Part shown: positions 35,483 through 43,428 of the stretch, in pieces
How positions within the stretch are numbered: position 1 is the stretch's first letter
Layout of the letters: each line of letters begins with the position of its first letter
Assembly: GCF_004307995.1 (NCBI RefSeq)
Contig: NZ_SIRE01000015.1
Span: 1-64,000, forward strand
Direction of reading: 5' to 3'
Length of the DNA: 64,000 bases
Source: Paenibacillus thalictri
Lineage (GTDB): Bacteria > Bacillota > Bacilli > Paenibacillales > NBRC-103111
Notes under the pieces: model-generated
Database searches by the model: none
What the model saw: the letters and a program-made list of their open reading frames with translations, nothing else
What the model was told of the DNA's origin: nothing
Position numbers and translations under genes: made by a program

Positions 35483-36925
35483 CTACAGCAGCCGGATGCC
35501 GATAAACTTCAGCTCGGTCATATCTTCGATGGCGTATTTCACGCCTTCCTTGCCGATACCGCTGCGCTTGACGCCGCCATATGGGATATGATCGTATCGC
35601 AGCAACGATACTTCGTTGATCCATACACCGCCCGTCTCCAGCACATCCGCAATGCGCAGCGCACGGTTCAGATCGCTGGTAAACACTCCCGCCTGCAGGC
35701 CAAACTCCGAATCGTTGGCATAAGCAACGGCTTCCGCTTCGGTCTGAAAGGGCAGGAGGCAGACAATCGGCGCAAACACCTCCTGGCAGACGACCTTCAT
35801 CTCATGCCGCACATCAACCAGCACGGTCGGCTCAAACAGCGTTCCGTTTCGTTTGCCTCCCGCAACCGCGCGCGCACCCTGAGCGACCGCTTCACGCACC
35901 CAAGACTCGGCCCGTTCCGCCGCCACCCCGGTAATCATCGGTCCAACATCGGTAGCCGGATCTTCGGGATCCCCCACCTTCAGTTTGCCGACTTCGGCAA
36001 GCAGCTTATCGAGCAGCGGCTGGTACGCGTTCTGCTGCACATATACCCGCTGCACGGATACGCAAGCCTGACCGGCGTATACAAAACCGCCCTTCACGAT
36101 CGATGCGGCCGCAGCATCCAAATCAGCATCGTCAAAAATCAGGTTGGGCGCGTTAGAGCCAAGCTCCAGCGTCACCTTGCTGGATTTGGCCATCTCCTTG
36201 ATGCGCCAGCCTACGGCCGAGCTGCCGGTAAACGTCACCTTCTTGACGCGCGGATCGGTCACCAGCGGTTCAACAATGTCCGTCCCCGGTCCCATGAGAA
36301 TCTGCAGCGCACCTTGTGGCAGGCCTGCCTGCTCTAGCAGCTTATACAGCAGCACCGGAGTAAACGGCGTCTTCTCGGCGGGCTTCAGCACCACCGTATT
36401 GCCCGCGGCGAGCGCGGGAGCAACCTTGTGCAGCACCAGATTCAGCGGAAAATTAAAGGGCGTGATCGCCGCCACAACGCCAAGCGGGTAACGCTTGGTC
36501 AGCCCCCAACGGCCTTCCCCGCCGATCGCGCTGTCCAGCGGAATCTGTTCGCCGCCGATGTTTTTCGCCCCTTCTGCGGCAAAACGCAGCACCTGCACCC
36601 CGCGGGCCACCTCGGCCCGGCCTTCCCGCAACGGCTTGCCGGCCTCCAGCGCCAACAGCCGGACGAATTCGTCCGCGGACTGCTCCACCAAATCGGCCGT
36701 TTTGCGTAAAATATCCGCCCGGCGGTAGGCCGGCATCGATTTCATCACATCGTGAAATACACGGTGAGCGGAAGCGACCGCCTCATTCACATCATCAGGC
36801 GAAGCCGTTTCGATATAACCGATCAGATGCTGGTTGTAGGGACTGCGAACCTCCATCCGGCTGCCGCCGCGCACTTCTTTGCCATCGATGATCGAGCCTT
36901 GAACCAGCGGATTTCCTGTATCCAT
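35483..36925 (-). CDS. Aldehyde dehydrogenase family protein
   Basis: A 480-residue NAD(P)-dependent aldehyde dehydrogenase. Seen: ITPFNFPLNLVLHKVAPALAAGN (Rossmann start and catalytic Asn), FTGSSAVGWRIKEMAK, catalytic Glu in VTLELGSNAPNLIF, catalytic Cys in GGFVYAGQACVSVQRV, and EVFAPIVCLLPF. Closest in pattern to succinate-semialdehyde and lactaldehyde dehydrogenases. Together with the alcohol dehydrogenase just upstream it would turn an alcohol into an acid. The ATG at 36925 has GGAGG eight bases upstream. Confidence 0.9.
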   Translation of the reverse strand: MDTGNPLVQGSIIDGKEVRGGSRMEVRSPYNQHLIGYIETASPDDVNEAVASAHRVFHDVMKSMPAYRRADILRKTADLVEQSADEFVRLLALEAGKPLREGRAEVARGVQVLRFAAEGAKNIGGEQIPLDSAIGGEGRWGLTKRYPLGVVAAITPFNFPLNLVLHKVAPALAAGNTVVLKPAEKTPFTPVLLYKLLEQAGLPQGALQILMGPGTDIVEPLVTDPRVKKVTFTGSSAVGWRIKEMAKSSKVTLELGSNAPNLIFDDADLDAAAASIVKGGFVYAGQACVSVQRVYVQQNAYQPLLDKLLAEVGKLKVGDPEDPATDVGPMITGVAAERAESWVREAVAQGARAVAGGKRNGTLFEPTVLVDVRHEMKVVCQEVFAPIVCLLPFQTEAEAVAYANDSEFGLQAGVFTSDLNRALRIADVLETGGVWINEVSLLRYDHIPYGGVKRSGIGKEGVKYAIEDMTELKFIGIRLL

Positions 36926-36980
36926 TACGACATCCTCCATCCGTTCCTTCACCGCCTTAAACATGTGTCTCTCGACTCCG

Positions 36981-37172
36981 CATGCTTATTGCTAAACGCA
37001 GTTAAGTATCTTTCGCATCTTTCAGGTCCCCATGTTTATTGCTAAACGCAGTTAAGTATCTTCCGCATCTTTCGGGTCCCCATGCTTATTGCTAACGTGG
37101 TTAACCATCCTGCGCATCTCTCGACTCCGCATGCTTATTGCTAAACGTGGCTAAGCATCCTGCACATCCCCG
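36981..37172. repeat. 50-bp tandem repeat, four copies
   Basis: Units begin CATGYTTATTGCTAA at 36981, 37031, 37081 and 37130 (the third copy lacks one base). Each contains GTTAA or GCTAA, then a KCGCATC-like word. The fourth unit runs into the last codons and stop of the alcohol dehydrogenase gene (37151-37172), so the array may have grown from the 3' end of that gene. It fills the gap before the aldehyde dehydrogenase start. Confidence 0.85.
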
Positions 37173-38272
37173 GGAATAATCGATGCTCTTGTCACTTCAC
37201 GATTAGCCGATTTATCCAGCGCCTCGCCGATATCCTCCAAGCAGAAATGAGCGTCCAGCATGTCGGCAAACGGGTATTTCTCCATATTCGCCGATAAAAA
37301 TTGCAGCGCTTTATGCAAATACCACGGTTCATAGCGGATAATCGGAATGATCTGAATCGCCTTACGGGTCAGCAGCCCCGGATCAAACAAGGTTGTCGCT
37401 CCCGGCGACACGTTACCGATGCTCACGTAACGCCCGCCCGGACGTATATAATGAATGCCTTCGCTAAAAGCGTCGGGCACGCCGGAGAGCTCCAGCGCAA
37501 GATCGGCAAACCGTCCTCCGGTCCAATCGCGGATCGCCTCGATCCGCTTCGCCGGCGTATCCACCTGCCGGATGTCGATCACGTGATCGGCGCCAAATTG
37601 CTTGGCTTTGTCCAAACGGCTCGCCACGGCATCGAGTACGATCACCGTTGCGCCGAACTCCTTGGCTACAGCCGCAGCGTTCAAACCGAGCCCGCCTGCG
37701 CCTTGCAGCACCACCGTTTCGCCGTATCGCAAGCCGCCTTTTACCAGACCGTAATACACTTGGGTCAACGCGCAGTTCACGCTAGCCGCAGCCGTATCGG
37801 GCACATTGTCCGGCACCTTATACACGTACTGATCGGGATGAATATAATAGTGAGTCGCAAACGAACCGTGAAAATGGGGAGCCTCTGCGGCATCTTTCAC
37901 CCAATAAGCGTATGCATTCGCGCATAAAGCAAACTGGCCTTGCTGGCAAAATTGGCATTTGCGGCAGGTCAGAAAATACGCCGCAACCACACGGTCTCCA
38001 AGGCCAATCGGTTCACCGGCGGAATCGGTTTCCACGCCCGGCCCGAGCCGTTCTATCCGGCCGACCATCTCATGACCCATCACGCCCGACTTTTTGGTCG
38101 GGTGTTTGCCCTTCCATATATGCAGCTCGGACCCGCATATATTCGTGCGGATCACCTTTGCCAGGATTGCGCCTTGGCCGGGTTCCGGCAGCTCATAATG
38201 CTCGAACGTCAGCTTGCCGGGTTCGGTCATGACCGCTACCGAACCTTTGGGACGAAACGCTTTGTTTTCCAT
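37151..38272 (-). CDS. Zinc-dependent medium-chain alcohol dehydrogenase
   Basis: A 373-residue MDR enzyme. Catalytic zinc ligands: Cys46 in TNICGSELH and His71-Glu72 in GHEMVG. Structural zinc site: CRKCQFCQQGQFALC. The NAD-binding motif is VVLQGAGGLGLNAAAVAKEFGA. GC(S)ELH instead of GTDLH is seen in a subgroup acting on polyols and unusual alcohols. AGGGG precedes the ATG. It is followed by the 50-bp repeat array and the aldehyde dehydrogenase gene. Confidence 0.9.
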   Translation of the reverse strand: MENKAFRPKGSVAVMTEPGKLTFEHYELPEPGQGAILAKVIRTNICGSELHIWKGKHPTKKSGVMGHEMVGRIERLGPGVETDSAGEPIGLGDRVVAAYFLTCRKCQFCQQGQFALCANAYAYWVKDAAEAPHFHGSFATHYYIHPDQYVYKVPDNVPDTAAASVNCALTQVYYGLVKGGLRYGETVVLQGAGGLGLNAAAVAKEFGATVIVLDAVASRLDKAKQFGADHVIDIRQVDTPAKRIEAIRDWTGGRFADLALELSGVPDAFSEGIHYIRPGGRYVSIGNVSPGATTLFDPGLLTRKAIQIIPIIRYEPWYLHKALQFLSANMEKYPFADMLDAHFCLEDIGEALDKSANREVTRASIIPGDVQDA

Positions 38273-38387
38273 AACGATATCCCCTTCCCATATTTATGAT
38301 CTTTACGGGGGCGAGCGGTGGAGGGCCAGCCCTTTCCCGAGATCATCATATCCTGAATACACATCCACGATTTGCAATTGGCAGCCC

Positions 38388-39569
38388 CTAGAACACTCCC
38401 GCTTCACGCCACGCCTCAATCGTCGGACGGTCAAAGCCGAATTCCGCCAGCAGCCGCTCCGTGTGTTCGCCGACCGCAGGGATCGGCCCCATCACCGCTT
38501 CGATGCCTTCCAATGTCACAGGGGGGATCAGCGCTTTTACAAGTCCCGCGGGCGAGTCGACCTCCCGCCAGCGCTGACGCGCGTTCAACTGCGGGTGCTC
38601 CGCGAACTCCCGCAGTGAGTTCAACCTGGCGTTGGCAATCTGCGCCTTATCCAGCCTGCCGACAATGCTTTCGGCCGTCATCGTCCGAAATACGCCGGTG
38701 ATGATCGGCTCCAGTTCGTTTTGAGCCGTCACTCGTTTGGAGTTGCTGTCAAAGCGCGGGTCTCCGGTCAGTTCAGGACATTCCAATACATCTTTGCAAA
38801 AATAAGCCCATTCCCGCTCGTTCTGAATGCCCATAAAAATCAGCTTGCCGTCACCCGCCGGGAAAGGACCATACGGATAAATCGTCGCATGGCTCGCTCC
38901 CGACCGCTTCGGTTCGACGCCGCCGTACGAGGCGTAATACAGCGGATAACCCATCCACTCCCCGAGCGCATCCAGCATCGATACCTCAAGCACCGTCCCC
39001 GTCCCGCCGGATTTGGCCCTCGCCAACAGCGCGGTCAAAATGCCGGAGTAGGCATACATTCCAGCGGCGATATCGGCAACTGAAATGCCGGCTTTGGACG
39101 GCGTCCCTTCCGTCCCGGTAATCGAAACAAGCCCCGCTTCGCATTGGATTAGCAAATCGTACGCCTTCTTGTCGCGGTATGGGCCGTCCGAGCCGTAACC
39201 TGAAATATTACAAATAATGAGCTGCGGATATTTTTCTTTCAGAGCGGCAGCGCCGAAACCGAGCCGATCTACCGCGCCGGGGGCCAAATTTTGCACAAAA
39301 ACATCCGCTTCTAGCAGCAGCGCATCAAGAATATCGCAGGCTTCCTTTTTCTTCAGGTCCAGCGTCATCGATTCCTTAGAGCGGTTGCACCAGACAAAAT
39401 GGCTCGACAATCCGGAGACGGTGCCATCGTAAGCTCTGGCAAAATCCCCGGTTTGAGGGCGCTCGATTTTAATGACCCGCGCTCCCAGATCGGCAAGCTG
39501 CCGAGTTGCAAACGGTGCGGCCACCGCCTGCTCAAGCGAGACCACCGTAATTCCTTCCAAAGGCAGCAT
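38388..39569 (-). CDS. Family III CoA-transferase (CaiB/BaiF)
   Basis: A 393-residue CoA-transferase. Start LEGITVVSLEQAVAAPFATRQLADLGARVIKIERP; nucleophile Asp probably in TVLEVSMLDALGEWMGYPLYY; also GYGSDGPYRDKKAYDLLIQ and GISVADIAAGMYAYSGILTALLAR. Family III enzymes move CoA between acids, for example succinyl-CoA to citramalate, itaconate or benzylsuccinate. It is the first gene of the catabolic operon. GAGGAGG lies upstream, and a strong promoter lies in the gap to the GntR gene. Confidence 0.92.
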   Translation of the reverse strand: MLPLEGITVVSLEQAVAAPFATRQLADLGARVIKIERPQTGDFARAYDGTVSGLSSHFVWCNRSKESMTLDLKKKEACDILDALLLEADVFVQNLAPGAVDRLGFGAAALKEKYPQLIICNISGYGSDGPYRDKKAYDLLIQCEAGLVSITGTEGTPSKAGISVADIAAGMYAYSGILTALLARAKSGGTGTVLEVSMLDALGEWMGYPLYYASYGGVEPKRSGASHATIYPYGPFPAGDGKLIFMGIQNEREWAYFCKDVLECPELTGDPRFDSNSKRVTAQNELEPIITGVFRTMTAESIVGRLDKAQIANARLNSLREFAEHPQLNARQRWREVDSPAGLVKALIPPVTLEGIEAVMGPIPAVGEHTERLLAEFGFDRPTIEAWREAGVF

Positions 39570-39596
39570 GCGGGCTGCACCTCCTCATTTTGGATT

Positions 39597-39645
39597 TTGG
39601 ATCCAATATACGTTCAGTATAATAACGCTTACAATATGCTGTCAA
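39597..39645 (-). promoter_or_regulatory. Promoter and GntR operator of the catabolic operon
   Basis: On the minus strand TTGACA (39645-39640), an 18-base spacer and TATACT (39621-39616). The start site falls near 39609. Directly over it is the perfect palindrome TTGGATCCAA (39597-39606), of the kind bound by FCD-type GntR regulators. Binding there would block transcription. A related half site TATCCAATATCCA is at 39713-39725 nearer the regulator gene. Confidence 0.65.
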
Positions 39646-39812
39646 CATCTATTTTTCCAAATCGTGTCATGTACAAGTTGACAATACCGCAGCAATCGTT
39701 GTACCCTCTTTGTATCCAATATCCATTGAATATTTTATTTTGTAGGTATTTATGTCCATAGGTGACCACAAAGAAAATCAATTGGGTTAAATGATGAAAT
39801 AGGAGAGATTTC

Positions 39813-40472
39813 ATGGAACAGCTGTCGATATTACCGGCCCGCGAACAAGTGGCGGCTGCGCTGCGCAAGGCGATTTTTTCGGGCGAGCTGCAAGTGGGAC
39901 AAGAGTTAACGCAAGAGGAAGTGGCGCAGCAGCTGGGGATATCCCGCATGCCCGTGCGCGAGGCTTTTCAAATATTGGAACGCGACGGGTTGCTGCTCTT
40001 GAGAAAACGCCGTGCGATTGTACAAGGCTTGACCGTGGACGATCTGGTCGATCATTACGATATCCGCTCCTTGCTTGAAGGGGAAGCGGCAGCCCGAGCC
40101 GCCGTGCGCAAGAAAGATATGCAGGATATCGCCGGGGCTCAGGCCCAAGTGGAAAAAGCCGCAGCAGCCAAAAATACAGCCGACTATTTATCGGCGAATG
40201 AAGCTTTTCACCGTGCCATCTGGGAAGCATCGGAAAGCGCCCGATTGGAAGGGCTGCTCAGCCAGCTATGGACCGGCCTGCCTCCCCATCTGCCGGAACT
40301 GCTGCCCGAACAAATCGAAAAATCGATTACAGAACATCGCCAGATCGCTGCCGCTATCGAGTCGGGCGGTGCCGAACAGGCGCGGGCGGCCATGTCCGTT
40401 CATGTCAAGCGCAGCTTGGACGATCTGCTCAAGCAGCAGAAGGCGTTGTCTGCCGGCAGTCCCCAGCAGTGA
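39813..40472 (+). CDS. GntR-family (FCD domain) transcription regulator
   Basis: A 219-residue regulator: winged helix at about 10-72 (AALRKAIFSGELQVGQELTQEEVAQQLGISRMPVREAFQILERDG) and an FCD effector-binding domain at about 80-210 with metal-type residues (DHYDIRSLLEGEAAARA, NEAFHRAIWEAS, EHRQIAAAIESG). FCD regulators bind carboxylic acids and usually repress a neighbouring degradation operon. It is divergent from the CoA-transferase gene, and the operator-like palindromes lie between. Confidence 0.92.
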   Translation: MEQLSILPAREQVAAALRKAIFSGELQVGQELTQEEVAQQLGISRMPVREAFQILERDGLLLLRKRRAIVQGLTVDDLVDHYDIRSLLEGEAAARAAVRKKDMQDIAGAQAQVEKAAAAKNTADYLSANEAFHRAIWEASESARLEGLLSQLWTGLPPHLPELLPEQIEKSITEHRQIAAAIESGGAEQARAAMSVHVKRSLDDLLKQQKALSAGSPQQ

Positions 40473-40674
40473 AGAAAGTAACTCCTCCCAACCGCGACCC
40501 GGCTTGCAGCCAGTACAACCAGCGGCCCTGGTCTTCACTTATACTGCGACTCACAAAAGGCTGCTTTCATAAGCGCCTCCATGTGGGTCGCAGTTCGCAT
40601 CAAGTGAAAGGAGCTGCCGCCGTCCCGGTTTTGCTGCATCTTTGGCGGCTTCAAACCATCGCCCCAGCTAACAA

Positions 40675-41415
40675 CTACTCCTCGAATTCCAGCACGGAAT
40701 CACTGCTGATGGTTGTGCCGATTTCCTTGCCTTCGCAAATTTCTCGCATCGAGCCCGGCTTATCAAAGTTAAAAACATGAACCGGCAGCTTATAGTCCCT
40801 AGCCAAAATAAACGCCGACTGGTCCATCACCTTCAGATCATTTTGCAATACATCGTTGTAGTGAAGCGATTTGTATTTTCGCGCCTGCTTGTCGTATTTC
40901 GGGTCCCCGCTTAACACGCCGTCTACGCCTTGTTTGGCCACAAGCAGCGCCTGGCAGTTCACCTCGATCGCTCTTTGCACGGAAGGGTAGTCGGTCGTGA
41001 CATACGGCTGGCCGTTGCCTCCGGCGAAGATGACGATGTAGCCTTTTTCCAGATGATGAATCGCTCTTAAGCGAATATAAGGTTCGGCGACCGAAGAGAT
41101 CGGGATGGCCGTCATGACGCGAACCTCTTTGCTTGTCTTTGCCTTAAGCACACCTCTGAGCATCAGGCTGTTGATAACAGTAGCCAGTGTGCCGATATTG
41201 TCGGCCTCCGCCCGTTCAATGCCCCAGCTCTCGGCCATATTGCCGCGAAAAATGTTACCTCCTCCGATCACCAGTGACACTTCTACTCCCATGTTGACCA
41301 CAGACATGATTTCTTCCGCGATATGGTCCAGCCGCTCCGGCTCAAAGCCAAATTCGCTGCCACCGGCCACTGCCCCGCCGCTCAGCTTAATGAGCACCCG
41401 TTTGTATTTGTTCAA
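40675..41415 (-). CDS. Uridylate kinase-like protein (PyrH paralogue)
   Basis: A 246-residue amino-acid-kinase-fold protein close to PyrH: VLIKLSGGAVAGG, VSLVIGGGNIFRGNMAESWGIERAEADNIGTLATVINSLML, PYIRLRAIHHLEKGYIVIFAGGNGQPYVTTD and the KVMDQSAFILARDYKLPVHVFNF end. It differs from housekeeping PyrH at conserved spots (GGA for GES in the first loop, GGNGQPYVTTD for GTGNPYFSTD). It is away from the usual rpsB-tsf-pyrH-frr operon, so it is probably a second copy. It may phosphorylate UMP or another nucleotide. The TTG has GGGAGG eight bases upstream. Confidence 0.85.
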   Translation of the reverse strand: MNKYKRVLIKLSGGAVAGGSEFGFEPERLDHIAEEIMSVVNMGVEVSLVIGGGNIFRGNMAESWGIERAEADNIGTLATVINSLMLRGVLKAKTSKEVRVMTAIPISSVAEPYIRLRAIHHLEKGYIVIFAGGNGQPYVTTDYPSVQRAIEVNCQALLVAKQGVDGVLSGDPKYDKQARKYKSLHYNDVLQNDLKVMDQSAFILARDYKLPVHVFNFDKPGSMREICEGKEIGTTISSDSVLEFEE

Positions 41416-41945
41416 CTTACTCGCCTCCCTATAAAATTTGACGCTACATTTTATCGAAATTCACTTCAGATGAGCAGCCGCGATTGCACCTGAACTCGTT
41501 CTAGGATGCCGCAACTTCACCTTCCCTTACCGCCGGCTTCGGATCAACTTTCCGTTATACTAAAAAACACTAAAGCAATAAATGCTCTAGTGTTTCCGTA
41601 TGGGGAAAATATGAAAAATAAAGAAGCCCGTCCGACACCAATCGCCCCTCATCCTCATATTTCCACTCCTATCAATTTTTTCATTTCATTTATTTTATAT
41701 ATGCATCCCCTTGTCTGTCAACTACCCCAGATCTTAAGAAATTGGCCAAGATCAGGCGGCGCTCACCTTGCGCTTAAGGGCTTGCCTAATTTATGCGAGA
41801 TTTCACTGGCGAAGCCGCGGACGTCCCCCGCCAGGGCGGGCAGTTCATTTTCCTGAAAACGGCGGCATGGCCCGTTCTCGATACAAACCGCCGCGGCCTA
41901 GGTATACATTTTGTCAACACATACGTTGACACTTATAATACGTAT
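41416..41945. other. Non-coding region with a gene remnant
   Basis: About 530 bases. A GC-rich stretch (about 41745-41885) reads on the minus strand as an open frame ending NELPALAGDVRGFASEI, SHKLGKPLSAR and stop at about 41766. It looks like the end of a lost gene I cannot name. The rest is AT-rich with no ORF. Confidence 0.35.
41560..41594 (-). terminator. Terminator-like hairpin
   Basis: The stem AACACTAGAGCA pairs with TGCTTTAGTGTT (one mismatch) and is followed on the minus strand by TTTTTT. It would stop transcripts coming from the 42-kb toxin-antitoxin region or the gene remnant. Confidence 0.65.
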
Positions 41946-41953
41946 GGTAAGAT
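41911..41953 (+). promoter_or_regulatory. Strong overlapping promoters for a plus-strand RNA
   Basis: TTGTCA (41911-41916), a 17-base spacer and perfect TATAAT (41934-41939). A second pair, TTGACA (41926-41931) with 16 bases to TAAGAT (41948-41953), overlaps it. No ORF follows, so a short RNA is expected from about 41946. An inverted repeat TGTCAA...TTGACA overlaps both. Confidence 0.75.
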
Positions 41954-42095
41954 AAAGGCAAGCATATAATGAAAAAGAGAGCCATGCGCTAACATGACTC
42001 TCCGCGACAAGCGGTGAACCGCGGCGCGCAAATTTAAAATCAAAGTGCGAAAACCACCGTAGGCGGTCAACCTTTAAACGGTGGTTTTCTCTTTG
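41946..42095 (+). ncRNA. Candidate antitoxin RNA, antisense to the toxin mRNA 3' end
   Basis: A predicted transcript of about 150 nucleotides from the strong promoter to the shared terminator. It has a first hairpin (GAGAGCCATG with CATGACTCTC), a second (CCGCG with CGCGG) and the terminator hairpin. The 3' third is complementary to the last codons of the toxin gene. This convergent layout with a shared terminator is like Fst/RNAII in the par locus and TxpA/RatA in B. subtilis. Confidence 0.6.
42047..42095. terminator. Bidirectional terminator shared by toxin and antisense RNA
   Basis: AAAACCACCGT (about 42050-42060) pairs with ACGGTGGTTTT (42078-42088), followed by CTCTTT on the plus strand and TTTTCGCACTTTGATTTT on the minus strand. 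It overlaps the stop codon of the toxin gene. Confidence 0.75.
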
Positions 42096-42192
42096 CGCGT
42101 TTACGTATCCATCTATGTAGCTTCCGCAAACTGAACCATAGGCTGAGTAATGTGGCAACTACTTTGACAAATAAATAAAGCGTTCCGAGCAT
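42067..42192 (-). CDS. Candidate type I toxin, small membrane peptide
   Basis: A 41-residue peptide: about 20 hydrophobic residues (MLGTLYLFVKVVATLLSLWF) then a basic tail (SLRKLHRWIRKRAKRKPPFKG), the usual make-up of Fst/TxpA/BsrG-type toxins that damage the membrane. The ribosome site is AAGGAGGTGATC, a full twelve-base match to the expected 3' end of 16S rRNA, nine bases before the ATG at 42192. The frame is open upstream to 42330, but the promoter TGGTATAAT lies inside that stretch. The antisense RNA overlaps its 3' end. I have not matched it to a named toxin family. Confidence 0.65.
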   Translation of the reverse strand: MLGTLYLFVKVVATLLSLWFSLRKLHRWIRKRAKRKPPFKG

Positions 42193-42258
42193 GTCCGAGA
42201 CGATCACCTCCTTGTAAGAGGCTGCGCCGCGGACATATCCACCGTACTTGTCCACCAT

Positions 42259-42267
42259 ATTATACCA
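42259..42267 (-). promoter_or_regulatory. Extended -10 promoter of the toxin gene
   Basis: On the minus strand TGGTATAAT, a TGn extension with a perfect -10. The start site would be near 42252, leaving a leader of about 60 bases before the toxin ATG. Confidence 0.6.
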
Positions 42268-42437
42268 TAAGCTGCCAATAGGCGGCTTTTTATTTTGCCA
42301 AAGAAGGGTGATCGGAGTGTCTTCTCCCATGCCGAAAAAACTTCACCTGCCTCCCCGCCGATTCGGTATAATGAAGTTGGCCTCACCCATCAATCAATAT
42401 TCCAACCCGATTAAAATACAGGCGGTGATCGAAAGCA

Positions 42438-43352
42438 GTGGCTTCTTTTCCGCGTTATTTATACGAATACCCTAACATGGACAGCTCGTTTCCGTTCTAC
42501 ATGAAAGAGCAGCAGCCATCCCGCATTACACTGCACCGGCACGATTTCCTGGAGCTGTCGCTGGTCACGGAAGGCACCGGTACCGAACTGATCAACGGCA
42601 CTCCACATGTGTTGAAACCGGGTACGCTGGCATTTCTGCTGCCGCATCAGCTGCATGAATTGGTATCCAATCCGGCGGACCCGCTGAGGATGTATGTGTG
42701 CAATTTCGACATGTCGCTGCTGGCGGGCGAACATGAGGCAGATTGGGGCGGGCAGGCGTTCCTATCGGCTCAATCAACCGCTAACCGGCCTTACGTCGAA
42801 GCTAGCCCGGCCGATCTGGAGCGGCTCCGCGGCATATTTGCCACGCTCTTTGAGGAATACAACAACCGCAATCCGTGGCGCAACTGGCTGATCAAAGCCA
42901 AGCTGATCGAAGCGCTCACGCTGCTGGAACGTATCCGCGAAGGAAATGCCGAGCGGGAAAGCGCTGTCTCCACCACTGCCGCTCAGGACAATTTGCACGC
43001 TTCCATATGGCCGATCTTGCAATACGTGCATCAAAACTACCGCGAACCGTTGTCACTCAGCGGCTTAGCGGAACACTTTCATTTTCACCCATCCCACTTA
43101 AGCGAATCGATCAAGCAGCATCTTGGGCAAACGTTCACCGCGTTCCTGCAGGAGCTGCGCATCCGGCATGCCTGCGGGCTGCTTGCCTCTACGGATTTGC
43201 CGGTCACATCGGTCGCCCTTGAGGTCGGCTTCGGATCGTATCAGACCTTTTGCCGTTTGTTTCGCAAGTTAAAGCGGGCAGCCCCGGCAGACTACCGCAA
43301 AATGATGCACAAACAACGCTCGGCTTCCGTAACCGATGCTCAACCAGACTAA
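42438..43352 (+). CDS. AraC-family regulator with cupin sensor
   Basis: A 304-residue regulator. Residues about 15-105 form a cupin that binds the effector (ITLHRHDFLELSLVTEGTGTELINGTPHVLKPGTLAFLLPHQLHEL). Residues about 192-295 form the two AraC helix-turn-helices (LSLSGLAEHFHFHPSHLSESIKQHLGQTF and VTSVALEVGFGSYQTFCRLFRKLKRAAPADYR). The start is a GTG at 42438 without a strong ribosome site; the ATG at 42477 has none either. It is convergent with the RraA-like gene and may control it and the sulfatase gene (inference from nearness). Confidence 0.88.
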   Translation: MASFPRYLYEYPNMDSSFPFYMKEQQPSRITLHRHDFLELSLVTEGTGTELINGTPHVLKPGTLAFLLPHQLHELVSNPADPLRMYVCNFDMSLLAGEHEADWGGQAFLSAQSTANRPYVEASPADLERLRGIFATLFEEYNNRNPWRNWLIKAKLIEALTLLERIREGNAERESAVSTTAAQDNLHASIWPILQYVHQNYREPLSLSGLAEHFHFHPSHLSESIKQHLGQTFTAFLQELRIRHACGLLASTDLPVTSVALEVGFGSYQTFCRLFRKLKRAAPADYRKMMHKQRSASVTDAQPD

Positions 43353-43356
43353 TATT

Positions 43357-43399
43357 AAACGGGGGATAGGAGCTCGTTCAAGCTCCTATCCCCCGTTTT
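43357..43399. terminator. Bidirectional terminator between convergent genes
   Basis: The perfect 18-bp stem AAACGGGGGATAGGAGCT with a six-base loop, with T residues on the plus side and A/T-rich flanks on the other. It lies between the AraC stop and the RraA-like stop. Confidence 0.9.
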
Positions 43400-43428
43400 A
43401 GGCACTATTATTTAACGTCATAAATTTC

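Noticed and set aside
36981..37172. Possible CRISPR array
   Set aside because: The units abut with no unique spacers of constant length, and no cas genes are near; it is a plain tandem repeat.
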